NCBI RefSeq assembly: GCF_004768465.1
Contig: NZ_SRMF01000006.1
Location: forward strand, 122,310-186,309
Direction: 5' to 3'
DNA from: Natronospirillum operosum
Lineage (GTDB): Bacteria; Pseudomonadota; Gammaproteobacteria; Pseudomonadales; Natronospirillaceae
Length of the DNA stretch: 64,000 nucleotides
Position 1 is the stretch's first letter. Each line of letters begins with the position of its first letter. Positions 19,178-28,009 of the stretch are shown in pieces. Below the pieces are notes generated by a model. That model was not told the origin of the DNA. It saw only the letters and a program-made list of their open reading frames with translations, and ran no database searches. A program made the translations under genes and the position numbers.

Positions 19178-20060
19178 CCCGCAAACCTGGTATCAGGCCG
19201 TCGCCGCATGTGAACAGCGCGGTGAACCCTATGTGCTGGTTACGGTATTGGGCGTGACTGGCTCCGTGCCGCGCGAGCCGGCCAGCAAGATGGTGGTCAC
19301 CGGCGACCAGGCCTGGGACACCATTGGCGGCGGCCATCTGGAATTCAAGATCATCGAGCAGGCCCGTCAGCAACTCAGCCAGCAACAGTATCGGGCCGAG
19401 GTGGCCCATTTTCCGCTGGGCGCCAGCCTGGGCCAGTGCTGTGGCGGCAGTGTGTCGGTGTTGCTGGAAGGCCAGCCCGGCAGTGCGCATCATCTGGTGG
19501 TTTTCGGCGCGGGCCATGTTGCGCGAGCCCTGATGACCATTGCCGGCGAGCTGCCCTGGCGCATTACCTGGGTGGATGAACGGGCTGAACAATTTCCCGA
19601 AAAGATACCGGCCAATGTGCACCGCCACCATACCGACGACCCGGTCGGCGATGCTCCGGCCCTGTGCGCTGATGCGCAGGTATTGATTCTGACCCACAAC
19701 CACCAGCTCGACTATGAACTCTGCCGCACCCTGCTGCGCGCCGACCATACGGTCGGCATCGGCCTGATCGGCTCGGCCACCAAGGCGGAGCGCTTTCGCA
19801 AACGCCTGGCCCATCGTGGGCATTCGGAAGCCGCCATTGCGCATATCCGCTGCCCGGTGGGACGCAGCGATGTGCCGGGCAAGCGCCCCATGGAAGTGGC
19901 CGTATCCATTGTGGCTGAGCTGCTGGGGCTGATGACCACCGACGCACCAGCCAGGCCGCGACGTGGCCTGCCCTGGTCCGAACTGCGCGGCCTGCTGCAG
20001 GAGCCAACCACGTCCGCAACCAGCCCGACACCCCAGAGCGGAGACCAGGACCAGCGATGA
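19170..20060 (+). CDS. xdhC: Molybdenum cofactor insertion chaperone for xanthine dehydrogenase
   Basis: The 296-residue XdhC/CoxI-family protein binds sulfurated Moco and inserts it into XdhB. The ATG at 19170 has a strong GGAGGTGG site and sits inside the end of xdhB; longer in-frame starts are out of register with the family. The N-terminal XdhC_CoxI domain has VTVLGVTGSVPREPASKM and GGGHLEFKIIEQAR. The C-terminal Rossmann domain has VVFGAGHVARAL and GLIGSATKAERFRKRL, then CPVGRSDVPGKRPMEVAVSI. Length is normal. It overlaps the OHCU decarboxylase gene by four bases. Confidence 0.93.
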   Translation: MNSPQTWYQAVAACEQRGEPYVLVTVLGVTGSVPREPASKMVVTGDQAWDTIGGGHLEFKIIEQARQQLSQQQYRAEVAHFPLGASLGQCCGGSVSVLLEGQPGSAHHLVVFGAGHVARALMTIAGELPWRITWVDERAEQFPEKIPANVHRHHTDDPVGDAPALCADAQVLILTHNHQLDYELCRTLLRADHTVGIGLIGSATKAERFRKRLAHRGHSEAAIAHIRCPVGRSDVPGKRPMEVAVSIVAELLGLMTTDAPARPRRGLPWSELRGLLQEPTTSATSPTPQSGDQDQR

Positions 20061-20596
20061 CTTCCCGACCCACGGATACCGACACCACAAAGGCATCGAC
20101 GATACAGGCCCTGAACGCGCTGCCGGAGAGCGAACTGCGTACACAACTGCGCGCCTGCTGCGCCGCCAACACCTGGGTCGAAGGCATGCTTGCCGCCCGG
20201 CCCTATGCCGATCTGGCTGACCTGCACCGCCAGGCCGAGAACCTGTGGCCCAGCCTCAGCGAGGCCGACTGGCTGGAAGCCTTCGATGCGCACCCACAGA
20301 TCGGGGACATCAACAGCCTGAAGGCAAAGTATGCCGACACCCAGGCCACGGCCGGGCATGAACAGGCCGGCGCCAGCGGCGCCAGTGACGACGTTCTGCA
20401 GCGTCTGAAGACACAGAACGAGGCTTATGTGGCCCGTTTCGGCTTCATCTTCATTGTCTGCGCCACCGGCAAGTCGGCCACCGAAATGCTGGAGCTGCTG
20501 GAAGCACGACTGCCCAACACCCGCGCGCAGGAAATCGACAATGCGGCCCGGGAGCAGGCACAAATCACCCATCTGCGACTGGAGAAACTGCTGTGA
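20057..20596 (+). CDS. uraD: 2-oxo-4-hydroxy-4-carboxy-5-ureidoimidazoline (OHCU) decarboxylase
   Basis: The 179-residue enzyme catalyses the last step from urate to (S)-allantoin. Signatures are CCAANTWVEGMLAARPY, the catalytic-His motif AFDAHPQIGD (about residue 77), QNEAYVARFGFIFIVCATGKS with the family FG-F-F-I-CA motif, and a C-terminal ARLPNTRAQEIDNAAREQAQIT stretch typical of UraD. Length is normal. It overlaps xdhC and the HIU hydrolase gene by four bases each, placing it in the xdhABC-uraD-uraH-guaD transcript. Confidence 0.94.
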   Translation: MTSRPTDTDTTKASTIQALNALPESELRTQLRACCAANTWVEGMLAARPYADLADLHRQAENLWPSLSEADWLEAFDAHPQIGDINSLKAKYADTQATAGHEQAGASGASDDVLQRLKTQNEAYVARFGFIFIVCATGKSATEMLELLEARLPNTRAQEIDNAAREQAQITHLRLEKLL

Positions 20597-20937
20597 GCGA
20601 ACGAAGCCCGATCACCACCCACATACTGGACCTGGGCACGGGCAACCCGGCGGCCGGGGTTGCCGTCAGCCTGACTCGGGTTGCCGACACCGGCGAGCAG
20701 CACATAGCCAAGGGTCAGACCGATGCCGACGGCCGCCTGAGCCAATGGTTCCAGGGCCCGCTGCAACCCGGCACCTACCGCATACAGTTTGCCACCGGCG
20801 ACTGGTATCAGGCCCAGGGCAAGACGGCCTTCCACCCTCGGGTAACCATTGATTTTGCGGTCGTTGATACCGAGCGCCATTATCATGTGCCGCTGCTGGT
20901 CAATCAGTACGGCTACTCGACCTACCGAGGCAGTTGA
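20593..20937 (+). CDS. uraH: 5-hydroxyisourate hydrolase (transthyretin-like)
   Basis: The 114-residue protein starts with GTG at 20593 (four-base overlap with uraD). It has the N-terminal HILDLGTGNPAAGV motif with catalytic His, the central HPRVTIDF strand and the diagnostic C-terminal YRGS tetrapeptide of HIU hydrolases, which separates them from vertebrate transthyretin. It hydrolyses the 5-hydroxyisourate made by urate oxidase to OHCU for UraD. There is no signal peptide, so it acts in the cytoplasm. Length is normal. Confidence 0.95.
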   Translation: MSERSPITTHILDLGTGNPAAGVAVSLTRVADTGEQHIAKGQTDADGRLSQWFQGPLQPGTYRIQFATGDWYQAQGKTAFHPRVTIDFAVVDTERHYHVPLLVNQYGYSTYRGS

Positions 20938-22322
20938 TGACGGCAGCTCACCAAGACCGGGTGTTTCCGGCGCGCTGTACTGCTCATCGCGGCCCGTTGC
21001 TGCACTGCCTGGCTGACCCGGGCATGGCCGCAGAACCGGAACCCGGCAGCACGCAATGGCTGGAAGACGGCATGCTGATCGTTGATGGCGCCCGCATCGT
21101 GGCCTGTGGTCCTGCGGCCAACCTGCTGCCCCGGCTGCATCCGGACACGCGCGTGCTGCACTGGCCCGAACGACTGCTGGTACCCGGTTTTATCGACACC
21201 CATGTGCATATGCCGCAGTTGGAAATCATGGCCAGCTATGGGTCGCAACTGCTGGACTGGCTGAACACCTACACCTTTCCCGCCGAAGCCCGCTTCGATG
21301 ACCCGGACTGGGCGCTGGCCCAGGCCAACCTGTTCACCGATCTGCTGCTGGCCCATGGCACCACGTCAGCCCTGGTGTTCTGCACCACCCATGCGCAATC
21401 CGCTGCGGCGACTTTCCACGCCGCTGAACAGCGCGGTATGGCCGTCGCCGCCGGCAAGTGCATGATGGACCGCAACGCCCCCGAGGACCTGCTGGACACC
21501 GCGCAGAGCAGCTATGACGACAGCCTCGCGCTGCTGCAGCGCTGGCATGGCCGTGGGCGGTTGCGCTATGCGATCACGCCGCGCTTTGCCCCCACGTCCA
21601 CCGCAGCGCAGCTGACCAAGGTCGCCCAACTGGCCGCCGAGCATCCGGATGTGCTGGTGCAGACGCACTGGGCCGAAAGCCGCAGCGAGATCGAGTGGGT
21701 GCGCAGCCTGTTCCCAGAGCGCGCCGACTATCTGGATGTCTACCAGCACCATGGGCTGCTGGGGCCAGGTACCGTGCTGGCTCATGGCGTCCATATCGAT
21801 GACCATGACCGCGACCGGCTGGTGGAAACCGGCACCCGCATCGCCCACTGCCCCACATCCAATACCTTTCTGGGCAGTGGTCTGTTTGATCTGCAGGCCG
21901 CCAAACGATGCGGTGTGACTCTGGGTCTGGCCACGGATGTCGGCGGCGGCACCAGTCTGTCGATGCTGGCCACCATGGCCGAGGCCTACAAGGTGAGCCA
22001 GTTGCGCGGCCAGCCGCTGACGCCCTGGCAGGCGTTCTATCTGGCCACGCTCGGCAATGCCGAGGTATTGCACCAGCAACAGGACACCGGCAGCCTGACC
22101 GTCGGCAAGATGGCCGATTTTGTGGTGCTGGACCCTGCCAGCAGCCCCATACTCAGATTGAAACAGCAGCGCGCCCAGAGCATCGACGAGCAGCTGTTCA
22201 ACCTGATGATGCTGGGTGATGACCGGGCCGTGGCTGCGACCTATGTGGCCGGTCAGTGCCGCTATCGCAGGCCCGACACCGGCTCCGGGCCAGGACCCAG
22301 TGGCTACTTCATGGCCGCATAG
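20937..22322 (+). CDS. guaD: Guanine deaminase
   Basis: The 461-residue amidohydrolase converts guanine to xanthine for XDH. The ATG at 20937 shares its A with the uraH stop (TGATG). Motifs: metal site FIDTHVHMPQLE (about residue 86), GTTSALVFCTTH, QTHWAESRSEIEWV, LAHGVHIDDHD, HCPTSNTFLGSGLF and the metal Asp in ATDVGGGTSLSML. The MPQLEIMASYG...LLDWLNTYTFPAE region is specific to bacterial guanine deaminases. It is the last gene of the xdh operon and its 3' end overlaps the convergent oxygenase gene by 19 bases. Confidence 0.94.
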   Translation: MTAAHQDRVFPARCTAHRGPLLHCLADPGMAAEPEPGSTQWLEDGMLIVDGARIVACGPAANLLPRLHPDTRVLHWPERLLVPGFIDTHVHMPQLEIMASYGSQLLDWLNTYTFPAEARFDDPDWALAQANLFTDLLLAHGTTSALVFCTTHAQSAAATFHAAEQRGMAVAAGKCMMDRNAPEDLLDTAQSSYDDSLALLQRWHGRGRLRYAITPRFAPTSTAAQLTKVAQLAAEHPDVLVQTHWAESRSEIEWVRSLFPERADYLDVYQHHGLLGPGTVLAHGVHIDDHDRDRLVETGTRIAHCPTSNTFLGSGLFDLQAAKRCGVTLGLATDVGGGTSLSMLATMAEAYKVSQLRGQPLTPWQAFYLATLGNAEVLHQQQDTGSLTVGKMADFVVLDPASSPILRLKQQRAQSIDEQLFNLMMLGDDRAVAATYVAGQCRYRRPDTGSGPGPSGYFMAA

Positions 22323-23305
22323 TTGGCCTGGATACGCTGCTGCAGAAAATCCGCTGCCGTAATGGGCGGATACTTGCCTCCCGGCCCCTGAATGGACACC
22401 GTCTTGTTGGCCTGGCAGAAGAACGCCATGCTGTAGCGGGAGCCAGCGTACTCGCCCGGCTTGGGCATGCGCACCCGGTGCAGCGTCGACTTGAGCTGAT
22501 CATCACTCCAGCGCGTCAGCATGTCGCCGATGTTGCAGGTAATCAGGCCGTCTTCCGGGATGACGCTGGCCCATTCACGCTCGGCACCGGCAGGCGCTTT
22601 GCCTGGGCTGACCTGCAGGCCACCCTGGCCGGTACGCTGAAAGACCATGGTCAGGCAGTCAAAGTCGGTATGGGCACTGGCGCGCCAGAGACCATCGTTG
22701 TAGTCCTTGTCCTCCGGCAGCGGCAAATAATGCAGCAGTCGCAACGTACTCTGGTAGTCCGGTTGGGCGCGGTCATGAGCCTGCGCAAAGAAGTCACGCG
22801 GGAACCCCAGTCGCTCGGCAAAACAGGACAGTACATCCATACCCAGACGCCAGGCGCGATATTCGAAATCCAGAATCTGGCGCTGAAACTCGGGCACCTG
22901 CGCCTGGTTTGGCCACAACCCGGCCATGTGCGGCAGTGTGATCTGGTAGGACTCTTTCTGATCCACCGTGCCGGTGGAGGGCCGCACCTGGGACATGAAC
23001 TCCCAGCCCGCATTCAGACCCTTCTGCAACGGAAACCGGGCCTTTTCCTCTTCCGCCAGCGCAAAAAAGGCTTCTGCCTGCGCAAAGGCTTCTCTGATCA
23101 CGGCAGTATCAATGCCGTGGTGGGTCAACTGGAAAAAGCCGACTTCGGTCGCGGCCTGCCAGAGCTGCTCGGTGATGGCGGCCCGCCGGGCTTCAAAGTC
23201 GGAGCAGTCGATCAGCGGTATGGGCTTGTCCACTTCGCGCCCCATGGCGCCAAAGGTGGTTTCCGCCCGCAGTTCTTCCAGTTCGTATTCAGGTACCTGT
23301 GTCAT
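22304..23305 (-). CDS. Second isopenicillin-N-synthase-like 2OG/Fe(II) oxygenase
   Basis: The 333-residue protein starts at 23305 after AGAGGA; two upstream in-frame ATGs lack a site. The N-terminal region has ATEVGFFQLTHHGID and the core has the Fe ligands in SAHTDFDCLTMVFQ and STLHRVRMPKPGEY, followed by RYSMAFFCQANKT with the 2OG Arg. It is a distant paralogue of the oxygenase at 8790-9740. It lies alone on the minus strand between guaD and the second deaminase gene. The substrate is unknown. The purine setting and the presence of two such enzymes suggest oxidation or demethylation of a purine-related ring, but no residue proves it. Confidence 0.83.
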   Translation of the reverse strand: MTQVPEYELEELRAETTFGAMGREVDKPIPLIDCSDFEARRAAITEQLWQAATEVGFFQLTHHGIDTAVIREAFAQAEAFFALAEEEKARFPLQKGLNAGWEFMSQVRPSTGTVDQKESYQITLPHMAGLWPNQAQVPEFQRQILDFEYRAWRLGMDVLSCFAERLGFPRDFFAQAHDRAQPDYQSTLRLLHYLPLPEDKDYNDGLWRASAHTDFDCLTMVFQRTGQGGLQVSPGKAPAGAEREWASVIPEDGLITCNIGDMLTRWSDDQLKSTLHRVRMPKPGEYAGSRYSMAFFCQANKTVSIQGPGGKYPPITAADFLQQRIQANYAAMK

Positions 23306-23838
23306 GATTCGGTCCTCTGTGACAGTCATTGAGCGCCTGCCCTGCCCTGACAACCTTCAGTACCCGCAGGCCATAGCCACAGCCTCCGGGCGCTGCCCAC
23401 AGGATGGCAGGCCGGATAGACGGCTGAGCAATGACCCGGAGCGCGGGCATGCCACGCTCCTGACTGCTTCTACATCAGCACCACGCCGGATACCGGCATG
23501 TTTTCACCCATTGCAGAAGCAGACTTTGTGCCAGCCTGTGGCGAAACCGGCCCGGGTCAGGCGCCCCGCCTGGTTCCGGTCCATGCGGTCAGGCTGATTC
23601 GGGCCCGCGTGCCTCACGACTGAACCATGGCGGTGCCAACAACCCTGACAATGCACTGATAGAGGTCATATGCAGGGCTTCAGCATGGTTTCCGCTGCCC
23701 GCAACAAACATGAACAACTGGTCAGGAATAGCCATCGAGCGGCTCGCACTCGCAGTCCACGGGGGCGCCTGTTGTGGAAGGATAATTGCATCGGTCAGGT
23801 TAATTGAAACGGCGTATGGAAACACAGGAGCCATCACA
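23306..23838. other. Intergenic region between divergent oxygenase and deaminase genes
   Basis: This 533-base gap shows no convincing protein gene; short open frames lack ribosome sites and family features. It holds one RutR-like box (23710-23725). A short GC hairpin (GCCGG-ATA-CCGGC, 23485-23497) followed by ATGTTTT may be a weak terminator on the plus strand, but no plus-strand gene ends near it. Confidence 0.6.
23710..23725. promoter_or_regulatory. RutR-like operator box, second deaminase gene
   Basis: ATGAACAACTGGTCAG matches the RutR consensus at 11 of 14 fixed positions, with a perfect right half TGGTCA. It lies 113 bases upstream of the TTG start at 23839. Confidence 0.45.
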
Positions 23839-25194
23839 TTGAACTATCTGATCAAGGGCGCACGCGCCGTTTTCAGCGGGCAGAACCCCGACGCTACCGA
23901 TATTCGGCTGTCCAATGGCCGCATCACTGAGCTGGGCCGGGGCCTGACCGCCAGCACTGACAAGAATGAAACGCTCATCAACGCCAGCGGCTGCGTGATC
24001 TGGCCGGGGCTGGTGAACACACACCACCATCTTGCGCAGTCGATCATGAAGGGCGTGCCAGCCGGCCTCAATGCCGGGCTCGGGGACTGGCTGAGCGCCG
24101 TCCCCTACCGCTTCTGGCCCCGACTGACGCCGGAACTGATGTACCATGCTGCCCGTCTGGGCCTGTTCGAACTGCTGCGCTCCGGCACCACCACCTGTGC
24201 CGACCACCACTATCTGTATCACAGCACCACCAGCCCCGAGCTGGAAGACGCCGTCTGGCAGGCCGCCGATGAACTGGGCATACGCCTGGTCCTGTGTCGC
24301 GGCAGTGCCACGGTACAGGGCAGCCACCGGGGCATGATTGATCACGGCATCCAGCCGGAGAGCCTGGAGCAGGTGCTCCAGCGCATGGAGCGCACGCACA
24401 GTCAGCAGCACCAGCCCGGGCCGGACGCCATGAAGAAGCTGGTGGTGGCACCCACCAGCCTGATTCATTCCAGTACCGCCGAAGACCTGCAACTGGTGGC
24501 CACCTGGGCCCGGGAGCGCGGCCTGAAGCTGCATTCTCACCTGCTGGAAGTGGCCTTCGACGAGATGCAGGCGCAGGCGCGCCACGGGCTCAGTGCGATC
24601 GACTACGCCGAGTCCTGCGGCTGGCTGGGTGAAGATGTCTGGTTTGCCCATCTGGTGCACAGTGACCGCCGGGCTATCGAGGCACTGGCCCGCACCGGCA
24701 CCGGCATCGCCCACTGCCCGACCTCCAACTGCCGGCTGGGCAGCGGCGTGGCACCGGTCACCGAGATGGCCGCCGCCGGGGTACCGATTTCGCTGGCCGT
24801 CGATGGCTCGGCCTCGGCCGAGTCCGGCTCCATGTTGCAGGAACTGAACCTGACCTGGCTGCTGCACCGGGCCCTGCACGGCCCCGAGGCCACGACACTG
24901 GATCAGGTGCTGCACTGGGGCAGCTGCGGCGGGGCCGAGATACTTGGGCTGACCGACACCGGGGCGCTGGAAACCGGGCTGTGTGCCGACCTGGTGCTGT
25001 TCGATATTGACCAGGCACGCTTTGCCGGTGTGCACGAGCCGGTGCTGGCGCCGCTGATGTGCGGTGAGCCGGCCACAGTCAAATACAGCTTTGTGGCCGG
25101 GCGACCTGTGGTCAGCAACGGACAAGTGGCGGGGCTGGACAGCGAGGAACTGACACGCAATGTACAGCAGGCAGTCGCCAGCCTGCTGTCATGA
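23839..25194 (+). CDS. Second 8-oxoguanine deaminase-like amidohydrolase
   Basis: The 451-residue protein most likely starts with TTG at 23839 (ACAGGAG eight bases upstream), giving LNYLIKGARAVFSG as in family members; the frame upstream is not family-like. Motifs: VNTHHHLAQSIMKG (about residue 60), TTTCADHHYLY, LHSHLLEV (His-Leu in place of the His-Thr of its paralogue), FAHLVHSD, HCPTSNCRLGSGVAP and AVDGSASAESGSML. It is clearly homologous to the protein at 13843-15213 but differs at the metal-site neighbourhoods, so it may prefer another oxidised or amino-purine. It stands alone with its own RutR-like box and ends 21 bases before the convergent GntR gene. Confidence 0.8.
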   Translation: MNYLIKGARAVFSGQNPDATDIRLSNGRITELGRGLTASTDKNETLINASGCVIWPGLVNTHHHLAQSIMKGVPAGLNAGLGDWLSAVPYRFWPRLTPELMYHAARLGLFELLRSGTTTCADHHYLYHSTTSPELEDAVWQAADELGIRLVLCRGSATVQGSHRGMIDHGIQPESLEQVLQRMERTHSQQHQPGPDAMKKLVVAPTSLIHSSTAEDLQLVATWARERGLKLHSHLLEVAFDEMQAQARHGLSAIDYAESCGWLGEDVWFAHLVHSDRRAIEALARTGTGIAHCPTSNCRLGSGVAPVTEMAAAGVPISLAVDGSASAESGSMLQELNLTWLLHRALHGPEATTLDQVLHWGSCGGAEILGLTDTGALETGLCADLVLFDIDQARFAGVHEPVLAPLMCGEPATVKYSFVAGRPVVSNGQVAGLDSEELTRNVQQAVASLLS

Positions 25195-25215
25195 TGGTCA
25201 GGAAAACACCGGGGG

Positions 25216-25905
25216 TCAGTTCATCAGTTCGGCAAAGACAGCCTCGATATTGAAGTCATCGGAGTCGGTTTCACTGGTGCGCAGCGAGTTCTCGACATGC
25301 TGCAGATGGGCCAGCAACAGATCACGGGCACGCTCCGGATCTCCGGCTTCTATGGCCAGCACAATTTCGAGATGCTCGTCATCCTTGCAGGCTGACGCAT
25401 TGGGAGAGTCATACAGATAGATGATCAGGCTGGACAGGGCGGCCAGCCGACGCACGATATCAAAGTAGATGCTGTTGCCGGACAATTCGGCCAGCAACAG
25501 ATGGAAGTCGCCTGTCAACTGGGTCAGCAACTGATGGTCGCCGGCCTGGCGCGCCTGCGCCTCACGTTCCAGGTGCTGCTTCAGCTTGAACAGCTCGGTA
25601 TTGCCCCGCGTATCCGCCAGCTCGGTGACCACGGCCGATTCAACAGCTCGGCGGGCGGCGAATACCTCTGCGGTATCGCGCGCCGTGGGTTCGGTGACAT
25701 AGGCCCCGCGGTTGACCCGCAGCGTGATGATGCGATCCTGCGACAGGCGCAGAAACACTTCGCGCAAGCGGGTACGGCTGACCCCGAACACCTTCGACAG
25801 GCGCTCCTCGGACAGCTTCGTACCCGGTGGCAGCTTGCGCCGCACAATCGCCTCCAGCACCAGATCGTAGATGCTCTGATTGTCCAGGTTACTGGTTCGA
25901 CTCAT
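25216..25905 (-). CDS. GntR-family regulator (FadR/FCD subgroup)
   Basis: The 229-residue regulator has an N-terminal winged helix (IYDLVLEAIVRRKLPPGTKLSEERLSKVFGVSRTRLREVFLRL) and a C-terminal all-helical FCD ligand domain with the metal-site pattern ARRAVES...GDFHLLLAELSGN...DDEHLEIVLAIEAGD. FCD proteins usually sense carboxylates or pathway intermediates. It overlaps the 3' end of the ABC ATPase gene by 17 bases and is the last gene of the Dpp-type importer operon. It probably controls that operon. Repeated ATTGTATTCAAT-type sites in the importer/racemase promoter region (31711-31919) fit a GntR operator. Confidence 0.9.
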   Translation of the reverse strand: MSRTSNLDNQSIYDLVLEAIVRRKLPPGTKLSEERLSKVFGVSRTRLREVFLRLSQDRIITLRVNRGAYVTEPTARDTAEVFAARRAVESAVVTELADTRGNTELFKLKQHLEREAQARQAGDHQLLTQLTGDFHLLLAELSGNSIYFDIVRRLAALSSLIIYLYDSPNASACKDDEHLEIVLAIEAGDPERARDLLLAHLQHVENSLRTSETDSDDFNIEAVFAELMN

Positions 25906-26965
25906 GGGCTCGGGGGTCCTCCTTCAGTCCGGGCCGATAACAGCTTACCATCCGCAGTTGCGAACTGTCCGCACCCGGCTCCGCCGGTGCAACAGCGCTG
26001 GGCCTCGGGATGCTCTGGCGACATTCGGGCCCCGCCTTGTAGCAGCGTGGCGCGAATGCACAGGCTTCCAGACGTCGGGTCAGGCGCGGCGGAGCGCCGG
26101 GGATGGCCGTCAGTCTGGCTGCCCGGTCCATGCCCGGGTGCACGGTCGCTGCCAGCAGCCCCTGTGTATAAGGATGCTGTGGCGTACTCAGGACCTCGTT
26201 GACCGGGCCTTCCTCGATGATGCGTCCGGCGTACATCACTGCCACCCGGTCAGCCACCTCTATCGCCACACCGACATCATGGGTGACGATGATCATACTC
26301 ATACCCAGTTCGGTTTGCAGCTCTCGCAACAGCTTGAGCACCTGGATCTGTACCGTGGCATCCAGCGCTGTGGTCGGCTCGTCGGCCAGCAGCAGATCGG
26401 GCTGGCAGGACAGTGCCAGCGCAATCATGGCGCGCTGTCGCATGCCGCCGCTCATTTCATGCGGGTAGGCATCCAGACGACTGGCAGCAGAGGGAATACG
26501 CACCATCTCCAGCATTTCCAATGCCCGCGCCCGGGCCCTGGCCCGCGCGCAGCCGGTATGTCGGCGCACCGTTTCGGTAATCTGCTGGCCAATGGTAAAG
26601 ACCGGATCAAAGGCCAACATGGGCTCCTGAAATATCATGGCGACGCGCTTGCCGCGCAGGGCGGACAGGCGGCGCTGAGACATAGCCACCACATCGTCGC
26701 CGGTGATCTCGATCTGGCCGCTGAGGGTGGTCTTGTGGGGCGGATGCAGCCGCATCAGCGATTTCAGGGTCACACTCTTTCCACAGCCTGATTCGCCCAG
26801 CAGTGCCAGGGTTTCGCCGGTATTCAGGGCGAAATTGACGTCGGACACGGCATACACCGGCCCATCCTCCGATTTGAATGTCACGCTGAGATCGGCCACC
26901 CGCAGCACGGAGGACATGGCTTCGACGCTGTCGGCGGCTGCGCTCTGACTGTTCGACGCGGTCAT
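25889..26965 (-). CDS. Dipeptide/oligopeptide-type ABC ATPase (DppD/OppD-like)
   Basis: The 358-residue ATPase starts at 26965 (GAGGAGG site); a much longer upstream frame is shadow sequence of the neighbour gene. Walker A LLGESGCGKSVTL, signature EMSGGMRQRAMIALAL, Walker B LLLADEPTTALD and H-loop IIVTHD are all present. The C terminus carries the oligopeptide-transporter tail with CAFAPRC...C, a Cys-rich patch seen in DppD/OppD. Its start overlaps the stop of the DppF-like gene (ATGA). It forms the importer with the four genes upstream. The transported compound is unknown; peptide, ureide or a related amide is possible. Confidence 0.92.
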   Translation of the reverse strand: MTASNSQSAAADSVEAMSSVLRVADLSVTFKSEDGPVYAVSDVNFALNTGETLALLGESGCGKSVTLKSLMRLHPPHKTTLSGQIEITGDDVVAMSQRRLSALRGKRVAMIFQEPMLAFDPVFTIGQQITETVRRHTGCARARARARALEMLEMVRIPSAASRLDAYPHEMSGGMRQRAMIALALSCQPDLLLADEPTTALDATVQIQVLKLLRELQTELGMSMIIVTHDVGVAIEVADRVAVMYAGRIIEEGPVNEVLSTPQHPYTQGLLAATVHPGMDRAARLTAIPGAPPRLTRRLEACAFAPRCYKAGPECRQSIPRPSAVAPAEPGADSSQLRMVSCYRPGLKEDPRAHESNQ

Positions 26966-28005
26966 GCCACAGCCTCCTCTGGCAAGGTACTGGTCAGCGG
27001 GATCATGGTCAGATGCCGGCTGTGGCCGGACTGCGGCGCCACCATGTGACAGGCGCTCTCCTGCTCCGGTCTTACCCGCACCGGTACCGGCTCCCGCTCC
27101 GCGCAAATTGGTTCGGCAAAGGGGCAACGGGGATGAAAGCGACACCCGGCGGGCGGATCTATCGGGTTGGGCGGATCACCCTCAAGCACCGTATGGGCCT
27201 TGCGACTGTTCGGTGTCTGGGCCGGCACCGCATCCAGCAGCGCCCGCGTGTAGGGATGCGCCGGCTGTTCATAGATCTGCGCCACCGGGCCGAACTCGAC
27301 TACCTGCCCCAGATACATCACCACCACATGGTCACTGATGTACTGCACCACGTTCAGGTCATGCGATATGAACAGATAGGTCAGCTCAAAATCCCGTTTG
27401 AGATCCGAGAGCAGGTTCAGCACCTGTGCCTGCACGGATTTGTCGAGGGCCGACACTGCTTCGTCCAGCACCATGATCTCCGGCTTCATGGCCAGAGCAC
27501 GCGCAATATTGACGCGCTGACGCTGGCCGCCCGACAGTTCATGCGGGTAGCGACGAATGAAGCTGTCCGGGTTCAGGCCCACCTGATCCAGCAGATCGCG
27601 CGCCAGTTGCCGTGACTCCGAGCGTGACTGGCCCTGTATGCGCGGCCCGAAGGCAATGCTGTCCTCTATGGTCAGGCGCGGGTTGAGTGAGGCGTAGGAG
27701 TCCTGAAACACCATCTGCATGCGTTGCCGCAATTCCGACACCGGCTTCAGACCACCCACATTGCCGTACTCTCGGCCGTGCAGACGTATGCGGCCCGCAT
27801 CCGGCTCGATCAGGTGCATCAGCAGACGCGCCGTGGTGGACTTGCCGCATCCGGATTCACCCACCACACCCAGCGTCTGCCCGCGGGCGACATGAAAGCT
27901 GACCCCGTCGACAGCCCGGACCACCCGGTCCGGCTTGCCCAGCAGGGTTTTCCTGGTGACAAAATGTTTTTTCAGATCCAGCACTTCCAGCGCAGGTGGC
28001 AGCAT
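26962..28005 (-). CDS. Dipeptide/oligopeptide-type ABC ATPase (DppF/OppF-like)
   Basis: The 347-residue second ATPase of the importer has Walker A VVGESGCGKSTTARLL, a Q-loop MQMVFQDSYASLNPR typical of DppF/OppF, signature ELSGGQRQRVNIARAL, Walker B IMVLDEAVSALDKS and H-loop LFISHDLNVVQYI. The tail has the CRFHPRCPFAEPIC Cys cluster of the oligopeptide family. Five bases separate it from the upstream permease gene, and it overlaps the next ATPase gene by four. All catalytic motifs look intact. Confidence 0.93.
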   Translation of the reverse strand: MLPPALEVLDLKKHFVTRKTLLGKPDRVVRAVDGVSFHVARGQTLGVVGESGCGKSTTARLLMHLIEPDAGRIRLHGREYGNVGGLKPVSELRQRMQMVFQDSYASLNPRLTIEDSIAFGPRIQGQSRSESRQLARDLLDQVGLNPDSFIRRYPHELSGGQRQRVNIARALAMKPEIMVLDEAVSALDKSVQAQVLNLLSDLKRDFELTYLFISHDLNVVQYISDHVVVMYLGQVVEFGPVAQIYEQPAHPYTRALLDAVPAQTPNSRKAHTVLEGDPPNPIDPPAGCRFHPRCPFAEPICAEREPVPVRVRPEQESACHMVAPQSGHSRHLTMIPLTSTLPEEAVA

Positions 28006-28009
28006 GGGG

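Noticed and set aside
23485..23504. GC hairpin plus ATGTTTT as an intrinsic terminator
   Set aside because: The stem is only five base pairs with a three-base loop, the T-run is short, and no plus-strand gene ends nearby.
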